A stretch of DNA of 64,000 nt from Syngnathus acus (taxonomy: Eukaryota > Chordata > Actinopteri > Syngnathiformes > Syngnathidae): the NCBI RefSeq assembly GCF_901709675.1, contig NC_051089.1, positions 3,944,476 to 4,008,475 of the forward strand. The letters are read 5' to 3'. The notes beneath the pieces are model-generated. The model searched no databases and was not told where the DNA came from. It worked only from the letters and a program-made list of their open reading frames with translations. Position numbers and translations under genes: made by a program. This document shows positions 49,201-63,011 of this stretch, piece by piece; the first letter of the stretch is position 1, and each line of letters starts with the position of its first letter.

Positions 49201-52029
49201 TGGTGTTCTCTGAACCTGTCACTGACGCAAGAGCGTGGCAAGAGTCATTTATCAAAATTGTTTTCACTTGTTGTCAGGTGGTTCTTTCATTCGGAGAATC
49301 CCCCGTGACGGAGTATGTTTGAAAAAAAGGATAACACAATAACAGTCACCTAGGGGCAGGCTGGCTTTTTTCCATTTGTCTTGAAACATCATTACGGTTG
49401 AGAGCGTCAACAATATTCACGCGATGGGATATCCAGCTTTGTTGCGGATCGCTTAGCTTGAACATCTACGCGTGTGTGGTCTTGACTTTGTTTGGAGAAG
49501 TCTCTTTTCTAACGTCGCCATGAAATTAATTCGTGTGTACTTTGCTGAACAAGCAAGCATTGAGGTGGTTATTATTCTGAAATGTAAACACTTCTAGGAA
49601 TTGATAGAAAGTTAATGCTATTTCTAGCTAACACATTAGCCACCTTTGTGTTCTATTGCCCCTCGCAAGCCTGCAGGCACGTCTCCTCTTCGCCGCGCTC
49701 TGTTCGCATGCCAGCGCAGCGGCGGCCATCGCACGCTGTCTGAGGCTAAATATAGCCACCCCATCTCAGACTACATGATGTCATCGCTGAGCTGACAGGC
49801 CGCCTAACGACGGTCGACCAATTACAGCGGCTGTCTTTCCAAACAATTGATCACAATTTTGTTTTTCCCAGCTTTCTCTGGCTGACAGCTTTTGGTTTTT
49901 TTTTACACTCACGCTGACACTAAGCCAATCATCACCTCATTGATTGTCACATGCAAGTCACGCCATGGATAATAACAGTTGGTACCCCCCCCCCTGCAAT
50001 AGCATTAGCTGCTAACCGCTAGCAATATATTCCGTCACTTGTTATCAAGTCTCTAATGTCGAACTTATTATTACACTTGCAAACAGCATAGTCAACCTGC
50101 TAGCTTAGCTGATATAAATAGGTCCAATCCGAATTAATTGCAAGTCTTGCCGGAATCGGATGTGCGTATTGGGCATGAGATGTTCCGCTAAAACTCATTT
50201 GCATGTGTGGTCCTCTGAGGATTTGGCAGGGGCGGGGGTGCGGATGCTGCTCATTCAGAGCCATTGTTCCTTGCCACCAAAGCGCGTGTGTGTGTGTGAC
50301 TGTGTATGCGGGCTGCTGCAGCATCTCTGCATTGCTCCCCCTCCCCTCCTCATCCTCACACCGCCTCCCTCCGCCCCGCGGAGGGAGGCAGCAGCATGCC
50401 GGGCTCGGTGCATGCGCAGGGCGAATTGGGATGCTGTGCCGCCGGAGCCGAGAGCTGCAAGGTGACTGACTGAGAGGAGAGGCCAAAGTGACGATGCTCT
50501 ACCTCCCTCTCTCATCCCTCCTTTTCCCTCCCAGGACGAGGTGGAACGTCTGCCCCGCTTGCGGCGACTCTTTCTCAGCTGTAATAACATCAGCAGGTAA
50601 GCTTTTCAGCCACCTTAACGCCTCCCCCCCACATCTTCATCCCCTACCGTTCATCCCATACTGAATCTGGAGAAGATCCACCAGGCCTAAAAGTTGTTTG
50701 AAGCACGCTGGATGGTTAGTGCTAGCTCAGGGCATGTGGGCTGTTTTGTCACGCCCTCCCTGGCAGCCTCAATGAAGACGTTAACTTCTTCACGCAGTAA
50801 TGTGGCCGAAGCCTGCATGTGCAATGTGGCCCGGTTGAGCCGGGTGGAAAACTAAAACAATGAGCAATTAAAGTATGGTAATGTCCTCGCATGTGGGCAA
50901 GGAGAGCCACAGTTGCTGATGTCAGCTGTTTGTCAAACACGCACATGCAAAATGAAAACACTCTGAAGAAGCTACTGTCGGCGACAGCTGACTATCAAAC
51001 GCCAGCCCGTGATGTCACTCACAAGACCACACCCCTTAAAGGGGAAGTCACGTCAAATGTTCTGAAGAATATGTTCGATGCGGGCCCGTAAAACTTCACA
51101 AATATTTTCCTCATTTTTGTATTGTTATTTTTTTTAGATATTATGACTTAAAATTTTAACTTTTTTATTTCTTCTTATTTCTATGTTCAACGCGGGTCCG
51201 CAAAACTTTTCAAACATTTTTCTCATTATTGTATTATTATTATCATTATTATTATTATCATTATTATTATTATTATTATTTTTATTTTATTTTATTTTTT
51301 TAGACATTACGACTTAAAATTTTGACTTTTTATTTCTTGATATATGGCAACTTTATTTCGGTAAAATGCAATCATTGCGATATTTCTGTTATTCCTTTGA
51401 TCACAGACGTTGCGTCATTCTTGTAACGGTTCCCATCTGAACTTTTTCATCTTTTTTTTTTTCCCGACCTAGTCTCCACCAGCTAGGCTGCTCCAGGGAG
51501 CCGCTCTCCCTTTCCGAACTTACCCTGGATGGGAACCCCGTAGCCCTGGAGACATGGTACAAGCAAGCTGTCCTGCGCTGTGTGCTTCACCTCAGACAGC
51601 TGGACATGAAGCGCATCACGGTGAGCCTCATTACGCTTTCTTTCTTTTGTGTGTTTCCTGTGCTGTATAAAATGAAACATGTTATATAATGAGCCACCTT
51701 ACCACAGTAGTATTACCTTATTTTCCAAATCCAGAAGCAAAACTTGTTTGTTCCATTCAGTAGTCCAGCTCTTATTCTCTCATCAAATCCAAATGTATTT
51801 TGTAAATAATTTTCCTCCTTGTTGAAACATTTTTAAAGGCTTTTGTACTGTGTATGTAATCGCCTGCCGGAGACGTTGTGACCCTTGGCATTAAGCTGTC
51901 TAAAATAACCATCAAGGCATCGCTCAGCGAGACGAAACTGTCAGGCGTCGCTGCCGAAGCCAGCAAACTTTCAGAAAGGGCTGTCAAAGTCCATTTGTGT
52001 CTTTGTTTCGACACGTTCAAAAGCTGTTA

Positions 52030-52105
<76 letters not shown>

Positions 52106-55100
52106 TGAGTTTTATTTGTGGCTTTGCCGACTTCATTTCAAGGTGTCCAGCTTTTCAACTTCCTCCATCTGAATTTAAGTAATCATTTAGCCTCATATTT
52201 ATTATAATTATGATGATGATCATGATGATGATCATGATGATGATGATCATGATGATGATGATGATGATGATCATCCATCCATCCATCCATCCATCCATCC
52301 ATCCATCCATCCATCCATCCATCCACCCCATCCATTATTTATGTTGCAAAACCTCCTCCTTTGAAATCAATAACATATTGACCAATGGGACCAAAACAGC
52401 CGGACTTTTATTTTTGTGAGCCCAGTGGACAGCTTCATATCGCCCCGAACTGGCAGAGATCCACCCCCCTTGACACCATGGCATGCATCCCAAAACAAGT
52501 GTTGCGCTGTCACAGACTGTCACAGCTTAGCAGCAATGCATTCTGGGAGTATTGGCTATCCCCAACAGCTGGGCTGTGTTCATCCCAGACTGAAAATCTA
52601 GACCGATAATCCTGTGATGATGATGCTGGCTGGCTGGTGTCAGATCCCCTCTCCTACTGCGGCAAGTGGTCCAATTCTGACCGACACGACACCTCTATTT
52701 TTTATTTTTTTTGGCAGTTCTTCACTCCGCTGAATAATTTAGAAGTCGCAAGACTGCTGACCTCGCTGTTTTTTTAAAGGACGAGGATCGGCGCATGGCT
52801 GGTGTGCAGGCTCGGAAAGAGGAGGAGAAGAAGAAGGAGAGTCACAAGCAGACCATTCATAAGGTAAATGATTATATCCTGGAAAAAAAACTCCATATAG
52901 GAAATAAAGAAAATGGATTTTTTTCAGGCCAGAAGACACTGTCAAGAGTTTTGAATGGATTTGCTCAGATTTACTCGACCGACTCACCTCGTCATCGGGG
53001 TGTGGTACATTCCACATGGGGGGGGGGTGTAGTGTCAATGCTAAATTTCAACCACAATTGTTTAAAGTTGTCACAGAGGTGAATTTATGTTGTGTAACTC
53101 CACCGTGAGTCTCAAATTCAATATCTCAGCCATCAGCAGAAGCTATTAGGTAGCTTTCGACTGAGACCTAAGACAGACAGCTTGAATGGTTCAGCTTGGG
53201 GCGAGTGACACTTGAAACCTTGCCAACTGTCTGTCGACATGTGTGTTGCATAGGAGAAGCGGCGTCTTGCCATCCGTAATGCGGCGCAGCAGTGGGAGGG
53301 CGTCGTCGCCGCCTGCCTGGAGCTGCCGTCGACATGTACGACAACCAACGGCGCCAAAGAAGAAGTCAGCCCGGAGAACAGCCCCGCCCACTGCCACACG
53401 CAGACCAACGGGTTAGCTCAGGAGCCTTCGCCCGATGAGCCACGGTGGGTCTGATGCAACAGTAACAGTATGTGATCACAATTAGAATAAAATATAATTA
53501 TCTATTTTCATGCTCTTAGCTAATAGCTGCTGTTTAACGTGAAAAAAAATACTACTGGTTCGTGAAGCAAATTTGAAGCTTCATTTTACTGTACTGTGTC
53601 AAAATGTCACCCCCCCCTTTGATCAAATTAAAGATCCCATTTTACAATAGCAATAATTGCTGAAATTAAGTTAATATTACCTTCAGTAAAGCTCTTGTGT
53701 GGAATAAAAAAAACCATCTGTCTGATTCCCTATGTTAGACGGGTGAGTCCGGGTTTTGGACCGGAACGGATGACGGGTGGACCCGAAAACCGTTTCCGCA
53801 CCAACAGCCGTCCAAACAGCCCTCGAGATCCAAAGTAAGACAAGCTTTCACATGATTTCATTTTTAGATCATTCGAAAAACCCAAAGACAAGTTTTGACC
53901 AATTAAAATCTGCATGGCCATTTGAAGTTCTTCCTTTATGATGAATTTGATTTCGTAAAGCGTGTTTGAATTACATCCATCACGTATGCATCCTGTTTCC
54001 ATCAGTCTTCTGCATCAACAGTCGTGTTTAAGACCTCATGCAGAGATGAATTATGAGGAGGCGTGCATAGTCGCATTAATCGTTTCCTACTCGGCACGCA
54101 AACAGACAAAATGGCCCTGAAAGGCAATGGTGACAAATGTCTGCCTCACCCCTCTGAGCTGAACCCGGTGTCAGCTTTTGCTTCCATTGTATCGCCCCCC
54201 AAATCTATATTTTATCTTCCCCCTCAGGCCGAGCGTGTCATTCATTAGCCTTTGAGAAAGGTGACACCGTCATTCCCACGCACGCAAACACAAACAATCG
54301 GCCAAACCTTCCTCCTGCTTAACGGATGGAATTGTCTCTTGTTTGTTGATGTCTCGCACGACATCACGTATCGTCTGGCCGCCATGCGTGAGAATCCTCG
54401 GGAAGTACGCCGTCACAGATGGCGCATGGGTTGTCACCTTCCGGAATAGAAACAGATTCAGGAGGACATCTGGATCTGCATCCTGTGATTACATATTTGT
54501 GCCTATTTCAGAGACCATTTGGTTGAATTGAGAAAAAAAAAAAGAAAATTTGGTTCTTCATTTTAGTTCCTATCCTAATTGTCATGTTTTTGTTTGCATC
54601 GATACAAATCAAATCAAAGGAAAAGCGGAATAATTCTGCTACAGCTAGCAGAGCTATCATTCCGCTAGCTTAATCGCTAAATCCGAAACATCTGTCGCTG
54701 TTTAAGTGGGGAAATGACAATATAATGCTGTTGTAGCAACACTTATCCTCTTTATTAAAGAAATAAAGTCCATACAGACGGTGTACACTTTTTAGGGAAG
54801 ATTTAATTTGCCAGATGATCTCCTGCGGGATTAAGTGTGATGATGGGGGATTTGAGCGTATGAGTGACATGTTTTCCGCGCAGTAGGTTGAACTCAGTGA
54901 TACTCTCCCCCGTCGTCTTTTCACGACTTCCTGCCGAGTGTAATTGAGTGGGCTGTTTTGTGTCAGCTTGCTTTGGTTGCATCCTTTATTATTTCAAATA
55001 TGTGTATAGACACACACAGGCAAGACCACACTTGTACACAATTTACCATTGTGTTTTGCTATATTACTATATTTTTTCCAAATTTTTCAAAATCAATATT

Positions 55101-57671
55101 TCACTTTTAAAGGATATATTGTGTATTTTTCCCCAACATGGACAATACACATTTTGCTCATTTCTAACAATTTAAACAAAAGATTTTTTTTTTTCCCCCA
55201 CAGTAAAATGCATTTTTGTAATCATTTAAAAATGTCATACTATGTTTTTTTTTTCTTTCTTAGGTCCAAATGCGTTTTTTTTCCTTCTATGTTTCAGGCC
55301 CACGGAAGCAGGAAGCGTGACGAGCCTGTCGCTGTCCGACAGTCATCTGGCCGAGCTGGACGGCGACACCTTGCGCTTGTTCGGCCCGGGTGCCCTGGAG
55401 GCACTGGAGAGGGGCTGGGGGGTGCAGACGGCCGGCGCCGTCACCGTCATCGCCTTCCGTTACATCCACTTTGACGCCATCGTACCAACGCTGCCCAGGA
55501 TCAGGGTCAAGTTCCCCAATCTGGCGGTGAGAATATTATACGCAGAATATTTATGCAATACGGAATATGGAACTTTATTATTATTTTTTTTTTTATGCAG
55601 CATCTCATTTTCCTGGAAGCCAACATCAGCCGCCTGCCACAGTTGGCCGCAGTGGCTCAGGTTCGCCGTCTGGACCAGCTGACCATACACCCGCAGGGCA
55701 ACCCGGTGGTGGGCCTCGCCTTGTGGCGCTCCTTCGTCATCTACCGTCTCCACCATTTTAACCTGCAGAAGATCAACGGTCAGGAGGTCAGTCCGCATCG
55801 CGTCAGTAGATGGCAGTGGTGCACAAATTCTGTTATTATTAATTAAAAATGGAATTAGGGTATTACATTATTACTTGCAGATATCTTATAAAAAAAAGTA
55901 AAAATTATTTATAATTTTTTTGATGTTCATATATTTCTAAGAGCATCAACCATAAAAGTAATTACCAAAGACCTTTATTAAATTAAATTTAATTAAATTA
56001 AATTTAATTAAATTTAATTTAATTTAATTTAATTTAATACTCAAACAGTAATACAGGGAATATCCTTCTTCAATAGACTGTGTTTTTTGCTTTATTAATT
56101 TGTATTTGATTATGTTTGGATGTTGGTCCCATATGAGATCATTTATAAATTACGTAGAACTGTACTGGCTCTCCTCGGCATTGGCAGGTCCACATCTCTG
56201 TAACGTTAAGCATATTGATGTCACTCTGTATGTTTCTGTGTGTCGTATTAGTATATACGTGTGTATGTATGTGTGTGTTCACGTCCCTCGCCAGGTCACC
56301 ATGAATGATGTCATCGCTGCCGAGCGCGTCTTCGGTACGCTGGGCCACGTAGCGGCTACCGAGACACCGCGCTGCCGTCTTCTCTTGCTGCTGGAGGAGT
56401 CCAGGTGAGGCGCTAATTTAATCCAATTTCCTTTTTGACCCATATTGGGTTATTTTTTTACTCAACTGTAAAAATAAAATCGACTTAGATACATGAAAGT
56501 AGGATTCCTAGTTGATGACTTCCCACCACTGACAGGAAGTATGTGACCGACGTGGAAACCCTCGCGGGCATGTGCGTGCTTGACTGCCGTGTGTTTCCGT
56601 ACGCATTTTTGTCTGCTGCTGGCACCAGCCAGCCGGCGGTGCTAAGGCGATGCGTCTCGCTCGGGGTGGGTACTTGGCACCGTCACACGCACACATAGAG
56701 AAACATTCCACCTTTTTCCCTTTCATACTTTAATTCTATCCTGGAGCGTGCACTCGGGCTGAACTGTAAATAGCAACGTAGGCTCCTTAGTAATTAAACC
56801 GGAAAAATGCATGTCATGTCCAGACAATTTCACCGCCGTCAGAGATATTTTTCACTTTAATGTGCCACTTGGGTTTCCCGTGCGTCTGAAGTCAATTTCT
56901 CTCAATATATTAAAGGGGCCGTATTTTATATTCGTATCTTGACTTAAGCATGCATTTTCCTCGCGTAACTTATTAAAGGTGAGTTTGCAGTTTGCAAATT
57001 GCTAGCAAGATTTGATTGTAGCCTCAGTTCACCCCCCCACTTAAGCCACGCCCCTCACTAAATAGTTTTGAAAGCTCACCTCTAATAAATTTAGTGCCAT
57101 TTTGTCTGTATTAAAAAAAGCTGAGAGTTATTTTGTGAAATCCTCACTCACTCTCTGTCTCATCTTTCACCCTCCCCTGAAGGAAGCGGCAGCTGCAGTT
57201 CCTGTTGGAGGGGCGCGGCCGGCGCGCGGGGCTCAGCCCGGAGGAGCTGCGGGACAACGGGAAGCTAGCGGGCGAAGGCCTGAGCCGAGCACTCTTCAAC
57301 TATCCGAGCCGGGACGGCAGCACAGACAGCCCGGAGGTTAGCGCGAGGATTGAGACACGTCCTGCGGTTTTGCCTTTCAGTCCGCTAATTTAATGCTAAT
57401 GCTAACAGTAGCAACAACTAAGCTGGAATGAATAAAGGGCTTTGGATGTTCTGCGTCGCAGGAAGGCGCCGCCGAGGCATCCGAGCGCGGCGCCACCGTG
57501 GACCTGTACCTTCAGGATCTGGTGCGCCGGGCTTCAGAGACTAACGTGAAGGGCGAGGCCCTGCACCGCCTGTGGCCCAGCATGTTCGCCGAGATGGTGC
57601 GCGACTGCGTGCTGGAGATGCACGACCGAGAAGCCTTCCGCCAAGCCAGCCTTGCCAAGCTGTCCAAGTGA
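46254..57671 (+). CDS. lrrc49: Leucine-rich repeat-containing protein 49 (18 exons)
   Basis: Exons: 46254-46325, 46398-46460, 46540-46606, 46719-46844, 46920-47022, 47259-47462, 47640-47706, 48587-48730, 50535-50596, 51473-51620, 52780-52863, 53254-53444, 53739-53834, 55298-55526, 55601-55786, 56295-56404, 57183-57336, 57462-57671; all phases close to give 771 aa (human about 686). LRRC49 is a subunit of the TTLL1 tubulin polyglutamylase complex at centriolar satellites and cilia. SDS22-like leucine-rich repeats span about residues 144-350 ([44 protein letters not shown]). A charged helix follows ([12 protein letters not shown]). Conserved C-terminal segments include [24 protein letters not shown] and [13 protein letters not shown]. 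The N-terminal exons before the repeats are less conserved, so the exact start is less certain. Confidence 0.92.
51069..51345. repeat. Tandem duplication with ATT expansion in lrrc49 intron 9
   Basis: ATGTTCGATGCGGGCCCG at 51069 recurs as ATGTTCAACGCGGGTCCG at 51182, followed in both by AAAACTT, a CTCATT/GTATT block and then TTAGAYATTAYGACTTAAAA. The unit is about 113 bp. The second copy is longer because an (ATT)n microsatellite (about 51226-51280) has grown inside it. Confidence 0.75.
52031..52325. repeat. Compound microsatellite: (CA)n, (ATG/ATC)n, (ATCC)n
   Basis: A perfect (CA)36 run covers 52031-52103. A second block at 52209-52272 mixes ATG and ATC triplets, and passes directly into (ATCC)13 at 52273-52325. 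All lie in lrrc49 intron 10. The frames through them (poly-Met, Ile-His-Pro) are artefacts. Confidence 0.95.
53551..53595. mobile_element. MITE end fragment, GAAGCTTCA family, copy 3
   Basis: ACTACTGGTTCGTGAAGCAA followed by ATTTGAAGCTTCATTTTAC is nearly the reverse complement of the left end of the 14461-14623 element. The other terminus is missing. It lies in lrrc49 intron 12. Confidence 0.5.
55977..56038. repeat. (AATTT)n simple repeat
   Basis: An AATTT/AATTAAATTT pentanucleotide array in lrrc49 intron 15. A smaller ATTTA run of the same type occurs at about 1193-1214. Confidence 0.9.
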
Positions 57672-59052
57672 ATGAGGACAGCTCGTGATTGCCATCATGA
57701 CCCGTAACGACACACACACACACGCACGCTCACGTCTGGACGTTTTCACAAGCACCTTCACCACTTTAAGGACTTGTTGATTGAATGTAGTTGGGACAGC
57801 TTTGAAATGACCACAATCTGTTTTGAATAATCTTGTCTTTCAGCTCATACTGTATGTTCATGTCCCACGTGTGTTGCCTGAGAAAAGATGGTAAGACACA
57901 AATCAAGAGTTTGTTTTAAAAACACTGGATTCCTCTATTGTAGTATTAAAAGATTCTCTATTAACACAATCACTGGTGCACCTTATTGTGTTTTTATACC
58001 TAACTTTATTTTTTTCAACTGTACCAGGCTTCTGTCAAGAGTGAATTTATTTTTAAATAATGTTTCCCATTGTTAATTATTTTTTTTTATACATAAATAA
58101 TTCAATTTGGAAAGTAAACAAGTAACAGATCTCCAACCTTTCCTTCCTCAGTAAAATCTTGGTAAAAGCAGTTTCTGGTGTCCCTAATGTAGTGGCCGAT
58201 GAGTGCGTCTCAGCAGGGGGCGCAAAAGAGTCACTTTTTTCCTTACCGCGTGTGGCTCACCACAAGTCTTTCACATTCAGACTCTTTTTGTGTGCGTAAA
58301 AGTCACAAGCACGTGAGCTAAGCGGTTCCGTGGAACTCCTCCGCACTTTTTTTTTTGGCGTGACTCTTAATTTGAGATCCAGGATGTTTGTTTCACACGA
58401 TTCGGCAGGTACTGGTGGACGGGAAAAGCTTGAGGAGAAACGTGGATTATGTGTTTAGAAACCGAGGAAAAGTGGCGTTCATTTTGGGCTGCAGACTGGA
58501 ATATGTTGCCTTCGAAGTCCACTGGAGTTCCCGTAAACCAGGAACGCTCAGGTAAATCTTGTTGTAAACTTTTAATGGGATTATTTAACTCACTCATGGA
58601 GCTTTTCTTTTCATTCACAACGTCTTTTTCGTTTTTTTTTTTATTGTTTATGTCGGTATAGAGTATTTGTTATCCATAAATGTTTTTAATTAGTAATAAC
58701 AAATAACTTTATTGGCATCTTTGGAACACGTCAGTCGCAATGAACCGAATTTTGTGTAAATATGACTTCGGCAATGTCCCCCCCACCCCTTTCGGCCATT
58801 ATAGTGGTCCACATGAGAAGTCTCAGTCGACATAATTAATGTTGTTTTGAGTATGCAAACTCTTTAAATTCAAATTGCGCACATGCCATTTAATATATCA
58901 CTATGAAATCAACTTGTAATGTCTTGTGTTACTCTTGTAGGATTTTATGACGTCGTTCACTTGGATGCGATTACATTCACTATGAAACAAAGTTGTGTTT
59001 GAGCATGTCTAATTTGTCATTTCCGATTAGTGTGTGATCATCATCCTACAAG
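57672..59052. other. lrrc49 3' UTR and thsd4 promoter region
   Basis: A short CA run at 57711-57726 follows the lrrc49 stop, then AT-rich sequence. The region after about 58180 should contain the main thsd4 promoter and leader. I see no clear canonical AATAAA close to the lrrc49 stop; an ATTAAA lies near 57946. No other gene is recognised. Confidence 0.5.
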
Positions 59053-62000
59053 AATGCGAGGAGTCTACACGTGGCTTTTCAGGTAATGTTTTTTTTTTTT
59101 TTTAAAGTGGCACCTTTGATTCTATTGTTGACCTGGAGCTAATCTCAACTGGCTCGCTCTGCAGGGATGTTATGCTATTTCTATTTTGTTTGGAGGCTGT
59201 GAGGTGTCAGCACGTCGCAGACCACAGAAAGGTGAGCATGGACCGAGCCCGCACGTGCACGCGCACATCTCGTGACATCGCCCTGCACGCGTCATCATAA
59301 TCGTGTCTTTGTTTGTCAAATACCGCCAATTGAGAGGACTCTCCTCTTTCCTGCTTCCCGTAAAGTGTTGAAAGCTAGCAGGAACGCTCCCAAAAAAAAC
59401 TCAGGTGCCAATGTTGTGTCAACAAACTGCCACATCAGCAGTTTATGGAATAAACCGGAAATTCGGAAACATGGTCTTTGCTGTTTTCCTAACTTTCTTT
59501 ACCATCACAAAAGTGTTTAAAGGATTCTGATTATACAATTTGAATACATTCAAAGTGTCGACGATCAATTCTTCAGTGAAACATCAAAGATGATTTTGAG
59601 TCTTTGAACCCAACGTACGTGTTTTGTAACCGTTAAAGATGGATTGCCTAATAATTGACGGATGACAAGTGTACTGACAATCTTCCAAACTTTCCACTCT
59701 CTAAAAATCCTATGAATGGAGGCTTCTTAAAAGATATAATAAAAGCCGCCTGGCCTGGCAAGAGCATCTTCCCAAAGCCGCTGCAGGCATCTCAAAGTTC
59801 CCTCCGAAATGTTTCTGGCAAAGGGAGACAGGGCTTGGAGCCAACAGAGACTTAGCAGCCAAAACACGACTTAGAACTTCTTTTAGTGGGGAAGAGTTGA
59901 GCTTCTAAAAAGGTCCACCTGAGGAAATCTCATTGTTCTCATCCAGGTCCCTCAGAGGACGCTGCCCGTGATAGACTCTGAAGCAGACCATGGAGGCATC
60001 CAAGGATCCTGGGCTCCCTGGGGACCCTGGTCGGCCTGCTCCCTGACATGTGGAGGTGGCGTGCAGAAGCAGAGTAGATCGTGTCTGAAGGTCTACCCTG
60101 TTTATCCGGGTCAGGTCATCTCAGCTTTGAGGCCTTCAGTTTCCATCTATCGGGATGGCGGCCGTCAAGAGGGCAGGGGGAGCCCGTCTGGTGGACGCAG
60201 GTACAGACAGTCTTTGACAAAATCAAATATGATATTTAGTCTTAAGACTTCACCTAGGCCGCCCCCCCTAAATGCCAAATCCTGCATCCACTAGACAAAA
60301 CCAAATGCTGTGGTTTTTTTTGTTCTTGTTACATTGGGACTAAAGTGACTATGTGAAGCTGTCGCGGTGGGTTGTGAGAAAACCCCCCACCCTTTGCAAA
60401 ATTCCTCTTTAAAGAGAGAGTCCAGGACTCAGCCAGTGCTTGGCAGCTCTGCAGTCCTTCCTGTTGAAACAAATCAAGCTGACAGCTCAGCGACAGGGGG
60501 TGGCTGCTGAAGGGGAACCACTCCATTGGCGCAGTTCCATTAGAGGACTTAACTCCAACTTAAAGCATTTTTTCTAGAACAACGTTTAGGAGATAGGCAT
60601 TAGAACTTGGCTTATAAGATCTGCTGACCCTGACCACCCGACACTGCTTAATTGTCTTCAGGAGGATCAGCGCCATCATCCCGGGTCGGTACGGCTTTGG
60701 AAGAACTACATCTCGGGCTTCCGGAAGTGTCCGACAGTCTCAGCCTGACAGACAGAGACGTTCCGCCGTCTCCCACCACGACGGACTCGGGTCGCACCAC
60801 ACCGGACCTCACACGGAGACCCTCTGGGCGCCGTTGTACCAGCAGCAGGGGCAGACGGGGCTTCCTCCGAGCGGGCAGGATTCCCGAGCTCAGCAGCCGC
60901 AACGACATCTGGAGCGACCCTATCAACCTCTCCCGGCTTCTTCTTGTGTGGGAGAGGGCGATCGCCATAGAATCTGCGACCATAAGGTACCGACGTCCAA
61001 CTGAATAAACTCTCGACTTCCTGCAATTTTTTTCGCGACTCAGTGAACTCGTCTATTTGAAATGAAACACACACCCTCGGTTCTGTATAACATCACGAGC
61101 ATAAAGTAAATCAAAGCCGAGGCTTGTTTAAATCGAGACGTCGACGCGTCTTCTTTTTAACAGCAACCTGATCGATGAGTAACGTCAACGCTGGCTTCCA
61201 CTTCCTCCTGCTTGACTAATTACGTTTTTTTGTGTGTGTGTATACATAACCTTGGCGTACCCGTTTAGAAATAAACAGCTGGTCTGTGCAAATATATGTG
61301 TGTATTTAAGGTCGTGAAAGGGTGAAGAAGAAATGTTAGTGTTAATCTTTCCAGAATGCAGATTTTGCAATCACCCCCCCTTTTTTTTTTTTTTAAATAA
61401 GTGAAGCTCACAGGTTTTTTTTAAATAATACAAATTTCCCATAGCAAATGATGGAAAATGTTCCAGAGTAAAAATTTCATTATTAGCGATACTGGCAATG
61501 TTTTAAACTTGCGGCTAAAGTCCCATTCCAAATGAAATGATTATTATTAACAATGTCATCATCTGTTTTTAGGCTTGCCCCACATTCAGCAAACCCATCA
61601 GAGCTGCTCAGTGTTCCACACACAACAAGAAGCCTTTCACGGGCAATCTGTACGAGTGGGAGCCTTTCAATGAAGGTACCAGTGCGACGTGCATGTACAA
61701 AAAAATCCAGTAAAAATGCGCCAAAAAATGATGTGCTGATGACAAAATCTCCGCCAGATGGCGCCAAAGTAATACTTGTATTCAGCACCCAAAACAAAGA
61801 GTCCAAAAAGAAATCTGAGACTGTCCGAATAGAATCTGTTTGTGAATGCCAAACTGCAAATATCCGGGGGCTTACTGTAACAATAATATGGATTTTCATA
61901 TGTAGCTTAATGAATGAATATGTAGAAAAATATAAATAATTTTTGTGGGGGATTCGCAGTCCCGATTAGAGTTAAAATGTGTCCATGTGATTTTTAGTTA

Positions 62001-62134
62001 CAGGGGATCAGCACTGCGAGCTCAACTGTCGAGCCGCCGGCTTTCGGTTCTACGTGCGACTCTCCGACAAAGTGATCGATGGCACGCCATGCGGACCCAA
62101 CAATTCTTCGGTGTGTGTATCGGGAAAGTGCATG
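59053..62134 (+). CDS. thsd4: Thrombospondin type-1 domain protein 4 (ADAMTSL6), 5' part
   Basis: Exons 59053-59081, 59165-59231, 59947-60200, 60662-60986, 61573-61675 and 62004-62134 join to 303 aa, ending in phase 0; the gene continues past the window. THSD4/ADAMTSL6 is a secreted matrix protein that binds fibrillin-1 and promotes microfibril assembly. Residues 1-24 form a signal peptide. The first TSP1 repeat begins near residue 52 with W54-x-x-W57-x-x-W60 (C-mannosylation) and C63-S-L-T-C67-G (O-fucosylation type). A long Gln/Arg/Ser-rich spacer follows. Then come CVGEGDRHRICDHK, FTGNLYEWEPF and CELNCRAAGFRFYV...IDGTPC, aligning with the start of the ADAMTS-type Cys-rich module. The start is supported by the signal sequence and the HRK-VPQR junction shared with human. 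It follows lrrc49 as in human 15q23. Confidence 0.88.
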
Positions 62135-63011
62135 GTAAGATCACATCACTTTATTTTCTTGCATTGTGGCCGCAAGGGGGCAGTATAGTTTAAGAGGCAT
62201 CTCATGGAGTGAAGCTGAGGTCCACAGGATGTTGCGCTGTGGGATTTTTGTACACTGTTTGAATCCAAGTGGCTAAAACACACCTGCCAGAATTGGCCTG
62301 ACACGTCGTTGCGTGGGAGCAAACACACTACACAAATGTTGTGATCCGCAGTGGTGCGTTCACTTCCTGAATCATCCTCACACTTCTTCTCATTCAGAAA
62401 AGAAATTCCCTCATCACTCCTCTCAGCTGCTGGAGCCATTGCACTCGGAAATTCACCCCCGCCCTCATCGGCTAGTGATAACGCCAAAACATCTGTTATA
62501 AATATGAATCGCAACTGTCCGTTTGCCGTTTGTTTTGCTCATCTGAAATCCGGCACTGATAAGCAGCTTGAAAAAAAGGTGATGCTAAATGTGGAGCTTG
62601 AAATACTGCAGCCTCCAGAGCTCCAACTTTTAGTTATTTATAAACAGCTGGACAAATTGGGAGAATGGACTAGGCTAACGTAGACTGAGTCCTATGAAGT
62701 CTGCCTAGCAACAACTGATGCAACCAAGAAAACAAAAATATTTGCTGTTTCTCACTATCAAGAACTCGCTTCCTACGGTTGTCCCATGCATGGAAATAAT
62801 TCCCAAAATGTTTCAGTGGGCTCTCGATTCCCCTTTAACAGTCCGCTTACTCTCCCTTAAAAAAAAAAAAAAAAAAAACCCTCAGCAAAGCGTCCTCTCC
62901 CCTCCCCTGCACCTCCCCAAAAGCTCTCTTTACAAAGCTCGTAAGGGATGGTCGCTGACGTTTTTTTGGGGGGGGACTTGAGAGCGAGCGCAGTGTAACT
63001 TTTTGGGGAGA

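Noticed and set aside
60652-61008. 118-residue frame over thsd4 exon 4 starting MSSGG
   Set aside because: The alternative frame gives the human-like GPLYQ-type and CVGEGDRHRIC segments and keeps phase with neighbouring exons.
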